From: Flavobacterium cutihirudinis
Lineage (GTDB): Bacteria > Bacteroidota > Bacteroidia > Flavobacteriales > Flavobacteriaceae
Direction: 5' to 3'
NCBI RefSeq assembly: GCF_003385895.1
Contig: NZ_QRDQ01000007.1
Span: 496,001-560,000, forward strand
Length of the DNA: 64,000 bases
Shown here: positions 44,438 through 53,031 of the stretch, piece by piece
How the letters are laid out: each line of letters starts with the position of its first letter
Numbering within the stretch: position 1 is the stretch's first letter
Program-made: the position numbers and the translations under genes
Notes under the pieces: generated by a model
The model's input: only the letters and a program-made list of their open reading frames with translations
Told to the model about the DNA's origin: nothing
The model's database searches: none

Positions 44438-45478
44438 ATGAAAGAAGAAATAAACGCTTATAATAATGTTTTAGAGTTAATAGGTAATACCCCACTTATT
44501 AAACTAAATAAAATCACCGAAGAGTTAGAAGGAAATTTCTACGCAAAGGTAGAAGCTTTTAATCCAGGTCATTCCTCAAAAGATAGAATAGCGTTATATA
44601 TTATTGAAGAGGCCGAAAGAAAAGGAATACTTTCTCCAGGCGACACTATTATTGAGACTACATCGGGTAATACAGGTTTTAGTCTTGCAATGGTAAGTAT
44701 TATAAAAGGTTACAACTGTATTTTGGCAGTAAGTTCAAAATCATCCAAAGACAAAATAGACATGTTGAGAAGTTTAGGAGCCAAAGTATATGTTTGCCCT
44801 GCTCACGTTTCTGCTGACGATGAAAGATCTTATTATAATGTAGCAAAACGTTTGCATGAAGAGACTAAAGGTTCTGTTTACATTAATCAATATTTCAATC
44901 AATTGAATATTGATGCTCACTACAACACTACAGGTCCTGAAATTTGGGAACAAACTAAAGGAAAAATTACCCACCTTATTGCATGCAGCGGAACCGGAGG
45001 AACAATTTCCGGAACAGCAAAATTCTTAAAAGAACAAAATCCAAATATTAGAATTTTAGGCGTAGACGCTTTTGGATCAGTATTGAAAAAATATCATGAA
45101 ACAAAAGAGTTTGATAGTAAAGAAATTTATCCGTACCGTATCGAAGGTTTAGGTAAGAATTTAATTCCATCAGCGACTGATTTTGATATTATCGATAAGT
45201 TCATGAAAGTTACCGATGAGGAAAGTGCTCACTCAGCAAGAGAAATCACTCGAAAAGAAGGTCTTTTTGTGGGTTATACTTCAGGAGCAGTAATGCAAGC
45301 TATCAAACAATATGCAGAAGAAGGCGAATTTACTAAAGAGAGCAATATCATTGCAATCTTCCCTGATCATGGTTCGCGTTATATGAGTAAAGTCTTCAGC
45401 GACGACTGGATGAATGAACAAGGATTCTTTGATAGTATAAATGAGGAAGAAGTTCAGAAAATAGAATTTGTAAAGTAA
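44438..45478 (+). CDS. Cysteine synthase / cystathionine beta-synthase family enzyme
   Basis: The 346-residue fold-type II PLP enzyme has the PLP lysine K48 in [14 protein letters not shown] ([11 protein letters not shown]) and the glycine loop [12 protein letters not shown]. It is longer than CysM and shows [18 protein letters not shown], typical of cystathionine beta-synthase-like enzymes without the C-terminal CBS regulatory domains. It may make cystathionine or cysteine from serine or O-acetylserine. It is far from cysE-cysM, which suggests a different role in sulfur amino acid metabolism. Confidence 0.88.
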   Translation: MKEEINAYNNVLELIGNTPLIKLNKITEELEGNFYAKVEAFNPGHSSKDRIALYIIEEAERKGILSPGDTIIETTSGNTGFSLAMVSIIKGYNCILAVSSKSSKDKIDMLRSLGAKVYVCPAHVSADDERSYYNVAKRLHEETKGSVYINQYFNQLNIDAHYNTTGPEIWEQTKGKITHLIACSGTGGTISGTAKFLKEQNPNIRILGVDAFGSVLKKYHETKEFDSKEIYPYRIEGLGKNLIPSATDFDIIDKFMKVTDEESAHSAREITRKEGLFVGYTSGAVMQAIKQYAEEGEFTKESNIIAIFPDHGSRYMSKVFSDDWMNEQGFFDSINEEEVQKIEFVK

Positions 45479-45500
45479 TTAAAAGCTTTTCTAAAATATA

Positions 45501-45528
45501 AACTCCATCAATTTGATGGAGTTTTTTT
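45501..45528 (+). terminator. Rho-independent terminator
   Basis: AACTCCATCA and TGATGGAGTT arms followed by a T-run, after the CBS-like gene. Confidence 0.85.
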
Positions 45529-45831
45529 TATATAGATTTTAAAGTTTCAAAAAAAAAGCTATTAGATAAGAATGAATGAAATTTGGTGTTTCTTTACAAA
45601 TACCGTATTTATACGTAAGAACTTCATGTAATACTTGAGCTTCTTCTAAAATTTTAGTAAAATTTCAAGTAGTATAAATAAATGTAATTAATCGTTAAAA
45701 TACATCAATTTTTGTTATTTAAACGATTATTTAGGTTAGTTATCGGAAAAATTTCCGTTAAAAAACGTAAAAATATAGTTTAGCAGTGTTAAAATGACGC
45801 ATAGTTTTTTAATCCCCTAAATCTATACATT
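45529..45831. other. Long leader region of the first LamG gene
   Basis: No gene is seen. It holds an inverted repeat CGGAAAAATTTCCG (45744-45757) and, just before the ATG, a segment ATAGTTTTTTAATCCCCTAA that resembles the sequence before the second LamG gene (ATAGTTTTTACGCCCATTAT). The duplication of the two genes therefore included the upstream control region. Confidence 0.55.
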
Positions 45832-46755
45832 ATGAAAAAATTACTACTTACTTTAATGTTTGTAAGTCATTTGAATGTTAATGCGCAAAACCCTATTCAG
45901 GAATTTAACTTCAATGGCACTTTGAATAATACTGCAAATACAACTTCCTTTATGGGCGCCAATAATTTTGTTGCTGACAGAATGGGAAATGTAAATAGCG
46001 CACAGCGATTAGTCAACAAAGCTTTAGAAGCTGTTATTGATGGCATTCCTCAAGAAAATAAACCAAGAACAGTTAGCATCTGGGTAAAATTTAATGATAT
46101 AACCTCAGCAAATTATATTTGGGGTTATGGAACAGCTTATAATGCACAATATTGTGGATTGTTGCAACAAGCTACTTCAACTTCTAATTCTGATTTAAGT
46201 TTGGCGGGTTGGGGTGCAAGCAACGATGTTATTGTTTCTAGTCCGTTAACAAAAGGAATCTGGTACAATTATACTATTACTTATGACGGAACGGTTTCTA
46301 AAATCTTCAGAAATGGTGTCATGCTGAAATCATTAAACGGTATAGTTCGCGCTACAAAAGGTAATATCTTCCGCTTAGGCGAAATCAATACAACTGTAGG
46401 TATAAATGCTGATATAGATGATTTGAAGATTTATAATGTTGCAATGACTGATGAACAGGTTATAGCACTTTATGATGAATCTAAACCAGTTGTACCGGTT
46501 GTTGCTGAAACTACAGCACCTGTTGCAAAAGAAGAAAAAGTAGCAGCTACCCCAAAAGCAAAAACAGCAGTAAAGCCATCTGGATCAATAATTACAACTA
46601 GCGATGTAAATTCAGGATCTAAAAATATTGAAGTGTATTCACAAGGTCAGATGATTATTGGTAACAATGCAATGATGAGCATTGATGATCTTCCTGAAGG
46701 GACTTATTTACTTAAAGTAAGCAATAGTCCTGCTAAAAAAATAACTTCGAAATAA
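45832..46755 (+). CDS. Secreted LamG-domain protein with T9SS-like C-terminus, copy 1
   Basis: The 307-residue protein has a signal peptide (MKKLLLTLMFVSHLNVNAQ), a concanavalin-like LamG_3 domain (about 20-215; KPRTVSIWVKF, GIWYNYTITYDG, DADIDDLKIYNVAMTDEQV-type ending), a Pro/Ala/Lys linker and a C-terminal ~45 residues ending DDLPEGTYLLKVSNSPAKKITSK-like. That end resembles the last strand of type A sorting domains used by the type IX secretion system, although the upstream part of the domain is short. It is probably surface-exposed or secreted and may bind sugars. It is a tandem paralogue of the next gene. Confidence 0.8.
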   Translation: MKKLLLTLMFVSHLNVNAQNPIQEFNFNGTLNNTANTTSFMGANNFVADRMGNVNSAQRLVNKALEAVIDGIPQENKPRTVSIWVKFNDITSANYIWGYGTAYNAQYCGLLQQATSTSNSDLSLAGWGASNDVIVSSPLTKGIWYNYTITYDGTVSKIFRNGVMLKSLNGIVRATKGNIFRLGEINTTVGINADIDDLKIYNVAMTDEQVIALYDESKPVVPVVAETTAPVAKEEKVAATPKAKTAVKPSGSIITTSDVNSGSKNIEVYSQGQMIIGNNAMMSIDDLPEGTYLLKVSNSPAKKITSK

Positions 46756-47136
46756 GAGTTTGGTTAATAGAAATAGTTAGTTTTTTATTTTTTATCATGT
46801 TGTTTAGTAAGCAATTTATTTTGGATAGTAGAAAAGCCTTCTGGACTTTCAGAAGGTTTTTTTAATTGGTTTACTGAAGTTGTTTTGTAAAAATGTTTTT
46901 ACAAAAGGTATCCAAAAAAAAATGTGATTTTGTGTTTTCTGTAATTTATTAAAAACATTGTATTTATATGTTGTAAATGTTTTGTGATTTTGAATTTAAA
47001 TTATAGTTTTAACAAAATTTTTGAATTAATAATTTTTATGCTTCAATGCAAGCTATTGTCTTAAAAATAATTCATGCTCTTTTTAATATAGTTTTTACGC
47101 CCATTATATAAATCTTTAAAACCTAAAATTGTAATT
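46756..47136. other. Gap between the LamG genes: terminator, palindrome, leader
   Basis: It contains a terminator (46836-46863), then a perfect inverted repeat with 11-bp arms TTTTGTAAAAA / TTTTTACAAAA around TG (46883-46906), then an AT-rich leader up to the ATG at 47137. No gene is seen. Confidence 0.6.
46836..46863 (+). terminator. Rho-independent terminator (CCTTCTG family)
   Basis: AGCCTTCTG and CAGAAGGTTTTTTT arms with a short loop. It is the first of three related hairpins (see 48084 and 48449). Confidence 0.82.
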
Positions 47137-48048
47137 ATGAAAAGAATACTACTTACTTTAATGTTTGTAACTTTTTTTAATGCTAATGCCCAAAATCCTG
47201 TTCAGGAATTCACTTTCGATGGAACTTTAAATAGTTCTGATAATACAATTTCATTATTAGGAACGCCAAATTTTGTCATTGACAGAAACGGTGCTGCTAA
47301 AAGTGCTCAACGACTTACCAATAAATTTTTGCAAGGAGTAGTAGGGGATCTTCCTCAAGAAAATAAACCAAGAACAATTTCTTTTTGGGTAAAATTTAAT
47401 TCAATTGCTGCGGCAAATTACATTTTTGGTTACGGTACAGCGGTAAATAGTCAGTATTTTGGTTTGCTGCAACAGCCAGCAGTTTCAGGAAGTTCTGATG
47501 TAAGTCTAGTTGGTTGGGGTGATACAAATAATGTGATCACTTCAGTTCCGCTTCAAAAAGAGATTTGGTACCAATACAGTATTACTTATGACGGTACTAA
47601 TTCTAAGTTATATCGCAACGGCGAATTATTAAGATCAGCAAATGGAGTTTCTCGTGCCACAAAAGGATATATTATTAGGTTGGGACAAATTAATGGGACA
47701 ACTACTATAAATGTGGATATAGATGATTTAAAAATATATAATGTGGCTATGACAGATGAACAGGTTTTAGAATCTTATAACAGCTCGAAACCAATTGGGC
47801 AGGCTAAAACAGAAACTGCTCATGTTTCAAATGAGGTGAAAAAAGTTGCGGCAACACCTGTAAAGGCTCAAACAATATCAAAAACATCAGTTTCGCCAGC
47901 AGGGAGTTCGACTGAGAATTCAGATTCAAAAATTGTTGAGGTTTTTTCGCAAGGAAAAAAAATAACAGGAAGCAATGCCTCAAACATTTCAGATTTGCCT
48001 GAAGGAACCTATTTATTAAAAGTAACAAATAAACCTGCGAAGAAATAA
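47137..48048 (+). CDS. Secreted LamG-domain protein, copy 2 with shortened C-terminus
   Basis: The 303-residue protein is a clear paralogue of the 45832-46755 product across its whole length: signal peptide MKRILLTLMFVTFFNANAQ, LamG domain with KPRTISFWVKF and DIDDLKIYNVAMTDEQV, linker, then SDLPEGTYLLKVTNKPAKK. It stops four residues earlier than copy 1, so the final ITSK is missing. If the end is a type IX secretion signal, this copy may be exported less well or differently. Ligand unknown. Confidence 0.8.
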   Translation: MKRILLTLMFVTFFNANAQNPVQEFTFDGTLNSSDNTISLLGTPNFVIDRNGAAKSAQRLTNKFLQGVVGDLPQENKPRTISFWVKFNSIAAANYIFGYGTAVNSQYFGLLQQPAVSGSSDVSLVGWGDTNNVITSVPLQKEIWYQYSITYDGTNSKLYRNGELLRSANGVSRATKGYIIRLGQINGTTTINVDIDDLKIYNVAMTDEQVLESYNSSKPIGQAKTETAHVSNEVKKVAATPVKAQTISKTSVSPAGSSTENSDSKIVEVFSQGKKITGSNASNISDLPEGTYLLKVTNKPAKK

Positions 48049-48083
48049 TTGTCTTTGCCAAGTTTTTAACCCATAATTGATGC

Positions 48084-48113
48084 AAAAAGCCTTCTGAATT
48101 TCAGAAGGCTTTT
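48084..48113. terminator. Bidirectional terminator (CCTTCTG family)
   Basis: AAAAGCCTTCTGAA and TTCAGAAGGCTTTT arms, between the second LamG gene and the convergent small lipoprotein gene. Confidence 0.85.
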
Positions 48114-48116
48114 GTT

Positions 48117-48308
48117 TTAGTTTTTCTTTTGTTGTCCCGGTGCGTATGCTTTTGCACTTTTACTTCCGGACATTTTTTTAGCCTGGCCTGGTGGTACTTT
48201 TTTAGTTTTTGTTGGCCCAGTTGTATGTACGTGAGTGCTACAACTTACCACGCTTAATGCTAAAAATAGCGCGATCGCCGCTATTTTGGTGTGTTTTAAT
48301 GCTTGCAT
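48117..48308 (-). CDS. Small lipoprotein with PPGQAKK motif
   Basis: The 63-residue protein has a lipoprotein signal (IAAIALFLALSVVSC, Cys 23) and a short basic mature part with PPGQAKKMSGSKSAKAYAPGQQKK. Proteins with this PPGQAKK...KSAKxYAPGQ pattern are widespread in Flavobacteria, usually 60-80 residues, and are sometimes labelled quinol oxidase subunit 4, which nothing in this sequence supports. The function is unknown. It ends directly at a terminator. Confidence 0.78.
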   Translation of the reverse strand: MQALKHTKIAAIALFLALSVVSCSTHVHTTGPTKTKKVPPGQAKKMSGSKSAKAYAPGQQKKN

Positions 48309-48448
48309 TTTCTTGTTTTATTTGAGGTGTTACAAATATAAGATTCTGCTTGTATTTTTGTATTAGAATGTCTTAGTTTAAAGTGATTATAAACAGTAAA
48401 TGGTCATTCTGGTTTGATTTTTTTATGTAAAAAAGAGTAATGAAAATT

Positions 48449-48480
48449 AACAAAGCCTCCTGATTTCAGAAGGCTTTGTT
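48449..48480. terminator. Hairpin after small peptide gene (CCTTCTG family)
   Basis: AACAAAGCCTCCTGA and TCAGAAGGCTTTGTT arms with one internal mismatch. It starts directly after the stop codon of the minus-strand 25-residue peptide. Confidence 0.7.
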
Positions 48481-48558
48481 TTAACTAATTACACTTATAA
48501 CAATAAATAGGATTACAAGTGCTATTACAGCAAATTTCATGAATTTTGAGGATTGCAT
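48481..48558 (-). CDS. Small one-helix membrane peptide, 25 residues
   Basis: An ATG (48558) opens a frame that encodes MQSSKFMKFAVIALVILFIV and five more residues, a basic start followed by a single hydrophobic helix, and stops at 48481. Support: the stop codon directly abuts a hairpin (48449-48480) of the same family as two neighbouring terminators, and the peptide looks like known one-helix peptides. It is too short for most gene finders. No function can be named. Confidence 0.42.
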   Translation of the reverse strand: MQSSKFMKFAVIALVILFIVISVIS

Positions 48559-48638
48559 AGTAAAGATTTTAAAATTTATATTCTGATATCAGCAAATATA
48601 AATTTTTATTTGAATCAAAAAAGCTAAAGTTTGTTAAA

Positions 48639-48670
48639 ACAAAAAAGCCCCGGAAAATCCAGAGCTTTTG
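48639..48670 (-). terminator. Rho-independent terminator of yebC
   Basis: CAAAAAAGCCCCGG / CCAGAGCTTTTG imperfect stem just downstream of the yebC stop. Confidence 0.6.
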
Positions 48671-48687
48671 TATATTCTTGAAAAAAA

Positions 48688-49401
48688 TTATTCTTCTTTC
48701 ATAGTGTGATAAACGTTCATAACGTCATCATCTTCTTCGATTTTTTCGATCAATTTTTCTACGTCAGCGATTTGTGCTTCCGTTAATTCTTTAGTGATTT
48801 GCGGAATACGCTCAAAACCAGAAGATAAGATTTCTAAACCTCTGTTTTCTAATTCTTTTTGCAAAGCACCAAAGCTTCCAAAAGGAGCGTAGATTAAGAT
48901 TCCGTCTTCATCTTCAAAAACTTCTTCAGCGCCAAAATCAATAAGTTCTAACTCTAATTCTTCAGCATCAAGACCATTATTAGCAATTCTGAAATTACAA
49001 GTGTGGTCAAACATAAATTCAACAGAACCCTGAGTTCCCATTGTTCCGTTGCATTTATTAAAATAACTACGAATGTTTGCAACGGTTCTGTTATTGTTGT
49101 CAGAAGCAGTTTCAATCAGGATCGCAATTCCGTGAGGTGCATATCCTTCAAAAAGAATTTCTTTATAATTGGCAGTATCTTTATTACTTGCATTTTTAAT
49201 TGCGCGCTCCACATTGTCCTTAGGCATGTTGGCCGCTTTCGCATTTTGTATTACAGCTCTTAATCTAGAATTGGCATCTGGGTTTGGTCCACCTTCTTTA
49301 ACAGCCATAACGATATCTTTACCAATTCTGGTAAATGTTTTGGCCATTGCAGACCAACGTTTCATTTTTCTTCCTTTTCTAAATTCGAACGCTCTTCCCA
49401 T
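48688..49401 (-). CDS. YebC/PmpR-family protein
   Basis: The 237-residue protein matches YebC/PmpR: MGRAFEFRKGRKMKRWSAMAKTFTRIGKDI at the N-terminus, NMPKDNVERAIKNA, FEGYAPHGIAILIETASDNNNRTVANIRSYFNK and MFDHT in the central part. Family members act as transcriptional regulators or, per recent work on YebC, help ribosomes through proline stretches. A TATTTTTG promoter lies 24 bp upstream. Confidence 0.93.
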   Translation of the reverse strand: MGRAFEFRKGRKMKRWSAMAKTFTRIGKDIVMAVKEGGPNPDANSRLRAVIQNAKAANMPKDNVERAIKNASNKDTANYKEILFEGYAPHGIAILIETASDNNNRTVANIRSYFNKCNGTMGTQGSVEFMFDHTCNFRIANNGLDAEELELELIDFGAEEVFEDEDGILIYAPFGSFGALQKELENRGLEILSSGFERIPQITKELTEAQIADVEKLIEKIEEDDDVMNVYHTMKEE

Positions 49402-49424
49402 TTCTAATTTTTAGTTTTGTGATG

Positions 49425-49432
49425 CAAAAATA
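49425..49432 (-). promoter_or_regulatory. -7 promoter element TATTTTTG
   Basis: Minus-strand TATTTTTG, 23 bp before the yebC ATG (49401). Confidence 0.58.
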
Positions 49433-49483
49433 CGGTTATTCCTTATTTTTCCAAAAACAATATTATTCTTTTTTTAATGTTTG

Positions 49484-49560
49484 AAATTTCAGGTTTCAGG
49501 TTTCAAGTTTCAGGTTTCAAGTTCAAATAGGAACGTGAAACTTGAAACCTGAAACTTCAA
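49484..49560. repeat. TTTCAAG/TTTCAGG heptad inverted repeat, second copy
   Basis: Tandem TTTCAGG and TTTCAAG units (49486-49524) face GTGAAACTTGAAACCTGAAA (49535-49554). It is the same element as at 7744-7815. It sits between the S41 protease stop and the yebC promoter. Confidence 0.75.
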
Positions 49561-49569
49561 ACAAACAAA

Positions 49570-51597
49570 CTATTTTGAAGCATTGAATTCATTGATAACA
49601 TTTACAGCTTCATTTAAGTATGGATTCGTTTTTAGATTCTCAATTTGATATTGATTTATTGTTTTTTCGTTAGGATAAACACCAAGCAGTAATTGATTTA
49701 CGGTCGAATTGTAAACATCTAGCGGATTATTGTCTTCATTAAAAGTATTAATCTCTTTCCAAAGTGAGTTGATTTCTTTTTTTTGATTGAAAACAGCGTC
49801 CAGCGTCATCGGAATTTCTGCTTTAGGTGTATTTACGATCTGATCAATTTTTTGGTTTATTTTTTTGATATCATTAAAATAATAATTATCCGAAAGCCTT
49901 TGTTTTGAATTGCTGGCTAATTTGTCTATAAGATTTCGTTTTAGATAAGGTTTGAATTTTAGAGGTTCAATACTATCATTTTTAATGGCAGTAGGAAAAT
50001 CACTTTCTTTCTGGAAAACATCTTCATAGAATTCTGGAAGAACAACATCAGGCGTTACGCCTATATATTGATGACTTTTGCCTGTAACTCTGTAAAATTT
50101 GTTGATTGTAATTTTTAGAAAATCAGTGTTTTTGGTTTCGTCAAGCGAAAGAATAGTCTGCATAGTAGCTTTTCCCAAAGTAGTACTGCCTATCAAAAGC
50201 GCACGATTATAATCCTGCATAATAGAAGAGAAAAACTCGCTTGCTGAGGCAGTATTACTATTCACTAATATAACAATTGGGCCTTTGTAAATAAGTCCTT
50301 TGTAAGGGTCATTTATAACAGATCGCTCTTGTTTGTTATCTACTACAATAGAAATTGGCCCGTAATCGATAAACATGCCGGCCATTTTGATAGCTTCTTC
50401 CATTGAGCCACCACCGTTGTTAATCAAATCGACAACTAAACCTTTTATATTGTCTCTTTCTAGTTTCATTACTTCGCGTGCAACATCATCTGCGCAGCCT
50501 TTTCTGCTATTTCCATCCAGGTCTGCATAAAAGCTTGGAATTTTAATGTAACCAATTTTACTGTCTTTCCCGATGATAAAACTATAAACCGAATTTTCTT
50601 CGTCTTTCATGACTTGCTTTTCGATATAAACCTCAAAACTTTTGCCTGAATTACGTTTTAGTGTCAGGGTTATGTTTTTGTTTGCTTCAGATAAAATCAT
50701 TGTTGAAATAGATTCTAAAGAAGCACAGGAAACTTTTAGGGTTTCTTTTTGATTGGAAATGGAGACAATTTGATCTCCTTTTTTAATCAATCCGGTTTGG
50801 TATGCGGGACCATTTGGATCTACTTCTTCTACAATAATTTCGTTTTTTTCATTTAGATTAACCGTCATGCCAAGTGATAAATGCTCTTTTGAAAGAGAAG
50901 CAACGAAACTTGATTTAGAATCGTCACTAAAATAGGCAGTATGCGGATCGAAATAGGTACAGAAATAATTGTATAGATTTTCTTGTTGGTTGATTTTAGT
51001 TTCTAAGAGTGTGTTGATTCTGCAAATTTCATTCGACAAAATCTGTTTACTGATTGTTGCTTCAATCGAAGTCAGATTGCTTTTTATAGAATCAAGATTT
51101 TCGCTTGTTTCAGCAATTTCGTCGAGAATTTGGTAACGGATTTTTTTCAGCCAGACTTTCTCTAAATCTTCTTTTTTTAGATAAAACGGGAATGATTTTT
51201 TATAAAATCGTATAGTATCATTTTTATTATAATCAATTTTTCCGGCTTGAATTTTTTCTAAAACCTCTTTTGTTCTTATAAGACCGTTTTTATATTTGGA
51301 AGTAATATCGGCCAAAAAACTGCAATCATTACTTAAAATTAAGTCATCTAAATTTAGACGGTATTTTTTTGACAATTCATCATACTCACTTTTAAAAAGA
51401 ATATTTCTTGAAGGATCTAACTCGTTGATTAAGTTATCAAATACAAAAGTTGACAAGCTGTCATTTACCGGTTTCGGACGTATATGTTCAGTCTGAATCA
51501 TTGCATTTATCTTATTCAATATACTGCAAGTTTCCGCGCTATTTTGACTAAATAGTGTAGCTGAAGTCAGTAAAAATAACAGACATATCTTTTTCAT
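49570..51597 (-). CDS. Carboxy-terminal processing protease (S41, CtpA/Prc family)
   Basis: The 675-residue protein has a signal peptide (KKICLLFLLTSATLFSQ), a long helical N-terminal region, a PDZ domain (about 235-320; LGMTVNLNEKNEIIVEEVDPNGPAYQTGL) and an S41 peptidase domain. The Ser/Lys dyad is in NSNTASASEFFSS (~450) and LGKATMQT (~475). The C-terminal ~150 residues resemble the Prc/Tsp tail domain. It would degrade or trim periplasmic proteins. No operon partner is seen. Confidence 0.92.
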   Translation of the reverse strand: MKKICLLFLLTSATLFSQNSAETCSILNKINAMIQTEHIRPKPVNDSLSTFVFDNLINELDPSRNILFKSEYDELSKKYRLNLDDLILSNDCSFLADITSKYKNGLIRTKEVLEKIQAGKIDYNKNDTIRFYKKSFPFYLKKEDLEKVWLKKIRYQILDEIAETSENLDSIKSNLTSIEATISKQILSNEICRINTLLETKINQQENLYNYFCTYFDPHTAYFSDDSKSSFVASLSKEHLSLGMTVNLNEKNEIIVEEVDPNGPAYQTGLIKKGDQIVSISNQKETLKVSCASLESISTMILSEANKNITLTLKRNSGKSFEVYIEKQVMKDEENSVYSFIIGKDSKIGYIKIPSFYADLDGNSRKGCADDVAREVMKLERDNIKGLVVDLINNGGGSMEEAIKMAGMFIDYGPISIVVDNKQERSVINDPYKGLIYKGPIVILVNSNTASASEFFSSIMQDYNRALLIGSTTLGKATMQTILSLDETKNTDFLKITINKFYRVTGKSHQYIGVTPDVVLPEFYEDVFQKESDFPTAIKNDSIEPLKFKPYLKRNLIDKLASNSKQRLSDNYYFNDIKKINQKIDQIVNTPKAEIPMTLDAVFNQKKEINSLWKEINTFNEDNNPLDVYNSTVNQLLLGVYPNEKTINQYQIENLKTNPYLNEAVNVINEFNASK

Positions 51598-51766
51598 AAG
51601 TGGATAGTTCTTCGTTTAGACTAAAATTACGGTATTTTTTTGATAATAAATAGTAATTTCAAGGAATATCGATAACTAAAAGATTTTGTCTGTGAATGGC
51701 ATCATTGGCTCAAAATTTACCTGTTTTCGTTACTTTAGAGCAAACTCAATTGCTATATTTTGGCGC

Positions 51767-51808
51767 AAAAAAAAAGCATTACAATTAGTAAATCGTAATG
51801 CTTTTTTT
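51767..51808. terminator. Rho-independent terminator of gcvT
   Basis: AAAAAAAAGCATTAC and GTAATGCTTTTTTT arms with a 12-base loop. It ends gcvT on the minus strand. Confidence 0.85.
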
Positions 51809-51825
51809 AAATTATGTCTAAAAAA

Positions 51826-52908
51826 TTATTTCTTGTAAAAAGGCAATTTCACCACTTTAGCAGGAACATCATTTTTTCTGATTCTGATAAAAATATCGCT
51901 GTCAACCGAGCTGTTTGCAACTGTAACATATCCTAAACCAATTCCTTTATTCATAGAAGGCGACATAGTTCCCGAAGTTACAATTCCGATAACCGCTCCA
52001 GAACCATCAACAATTTCGTAATCGTGTCTTGGTACTGCACGTTCCTGCATTTCAAAAGCAACTAGTTTTCTTGTAACACCTGCTTCTTTTTGTTTTTTTA
52101 GCGCTTCAGAATTTGTAAACTCTTTTGTGAATTTAGTGATCCATCCTAAACCAGCTTCAAGCGGAGAAGTTGTATCGTTGATGTCATTTCCGTATAAACA
52201 GAATCCCATTTCAAGACGTAATGTATCACGTGCCGCAAGACCAATTGGTTTAATTCCGAAAGAAGCTCCAGCCTCAAAAACCTTATTCCAAATCGCTTCT
52301 GCATCAGCATTTTTGCAGTAAATTTCAAAACCTCCAGAACCTGTATAACCTGTAGCAGAAATAATTACATCATTGAAACCAGCAAAATCAGCCACTTCAA
52401 AATGATAATAAGTAATCGCAGACAAATCGATAGAAGTTAATGGCTGCATGGCCTCAACAGCTTTTGGTCCCTGAATAGCCAATAATGAATACTCATCAGA
52501 AAGATTTTTCATTTCCACTCCCAAATCATTGTGAGATGAAATCCAATTCCAGTCTTTTTCTATATTTGAAGCATTTACAACAAGTAAATACTCTTCTTCT
52601 TTCATTTTATAAATAATCAAATCATCAACAATTCCGCCTTCGTTGTTTGGAAGACAAGAATATTGCGCTCTTCCAATTGTTAAAGTCGACGCATCATTAG
52701 AAGTTACTTTCTGAATCAAAGCCAAAGCATTTGGTCCTGTCAATAAAAATTCACCCATGTGTGAAACGTCAAAAACACCAACGGCATTTCGAACTGTTTC
52801 ATGTTCAGCATTAACACCTTCATAAGTAATAGGCATGTTGTAACCGGCAAAAGGAAGCATTTTTGCTCCTAAACCTTCATGTATGTGCGTAAGCGCAGTA
52901 TTTTTCAT
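51826..52908 (-). CDS. gcvT: Aminomethyltransferase (glycine cleavage T protein)
   Basis: The 360-residue T protein of the glycine cleavage system moves the aminomethyl carbon to tetrahydrofolate and releases ammonia. Typical segments: [15 protein letters not shown] at the start, [10 protein letters not shown], the folate-site [30 protein letters not shown] and a final [21 protein letters not shown]. Length is standard. No gcvH or gcvP is adjacent. It has a TAGATTTG promoter and its own terminator. Confidence 0.96.
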   Translation of the reverse strand: MKNTALTHIHEGLGAKMLPFAGYNMPITYEGVNAEHETVRNAVGVFDVSHMGEFLLTGPNALALIQKVTSNDASTLTIGRAQYSCLPNNEGGIVDDLIIYKMKEEEYLLVVNASNIEKDWNWISSHNDLGVEMKNLSDEYSLLAIQGPKAVEAMQPLTSIDLSAITYYHFEVADFAGFNDVIISATGYTGSGGFEIYCKNADAEAIWNKVFEAGASFGIKPIGLAARDTLRLEMGFCLYGNDINDTTSPLEAGLGWITKFTKEFTNSEALKKQKEAGVTRKLVAFEMQERAVPRHDYEIVDGSGAVIGIVTSGTMSPSMNKGIGLGYVTVANSSVDSDIFIRIRKNDVPAKVVKLPFYKK

Positions 52909-52934
52909 TGTGTTGTTTTTATATAATTGTTTTG

Positions 52935-52942
52935 CAAATCTA
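52935..52942 (-). promoter_or_regulatory. -7 promoter element TAGATTTG
   Basis: Minus-strand TAGATTTG, 26 bp before the gcvT ATG. Confidence 0.58.
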
Positions 52943-53031
52943 TTTAAAAAATATCTAATTAGAATAGCTTAAATTATAAATTTCGCAATGATTAAGAGCA
53001 ATTTTCTGCTTCCCGATAATAATCGATGCTT

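Noticed and set aside
48117..48308. Name quinol oxidase subunit 4 for the small lipoprotein
   Set aside because: The sequence has a lipoprotein signal and a short basic tail, with no membrane-oxidase features.
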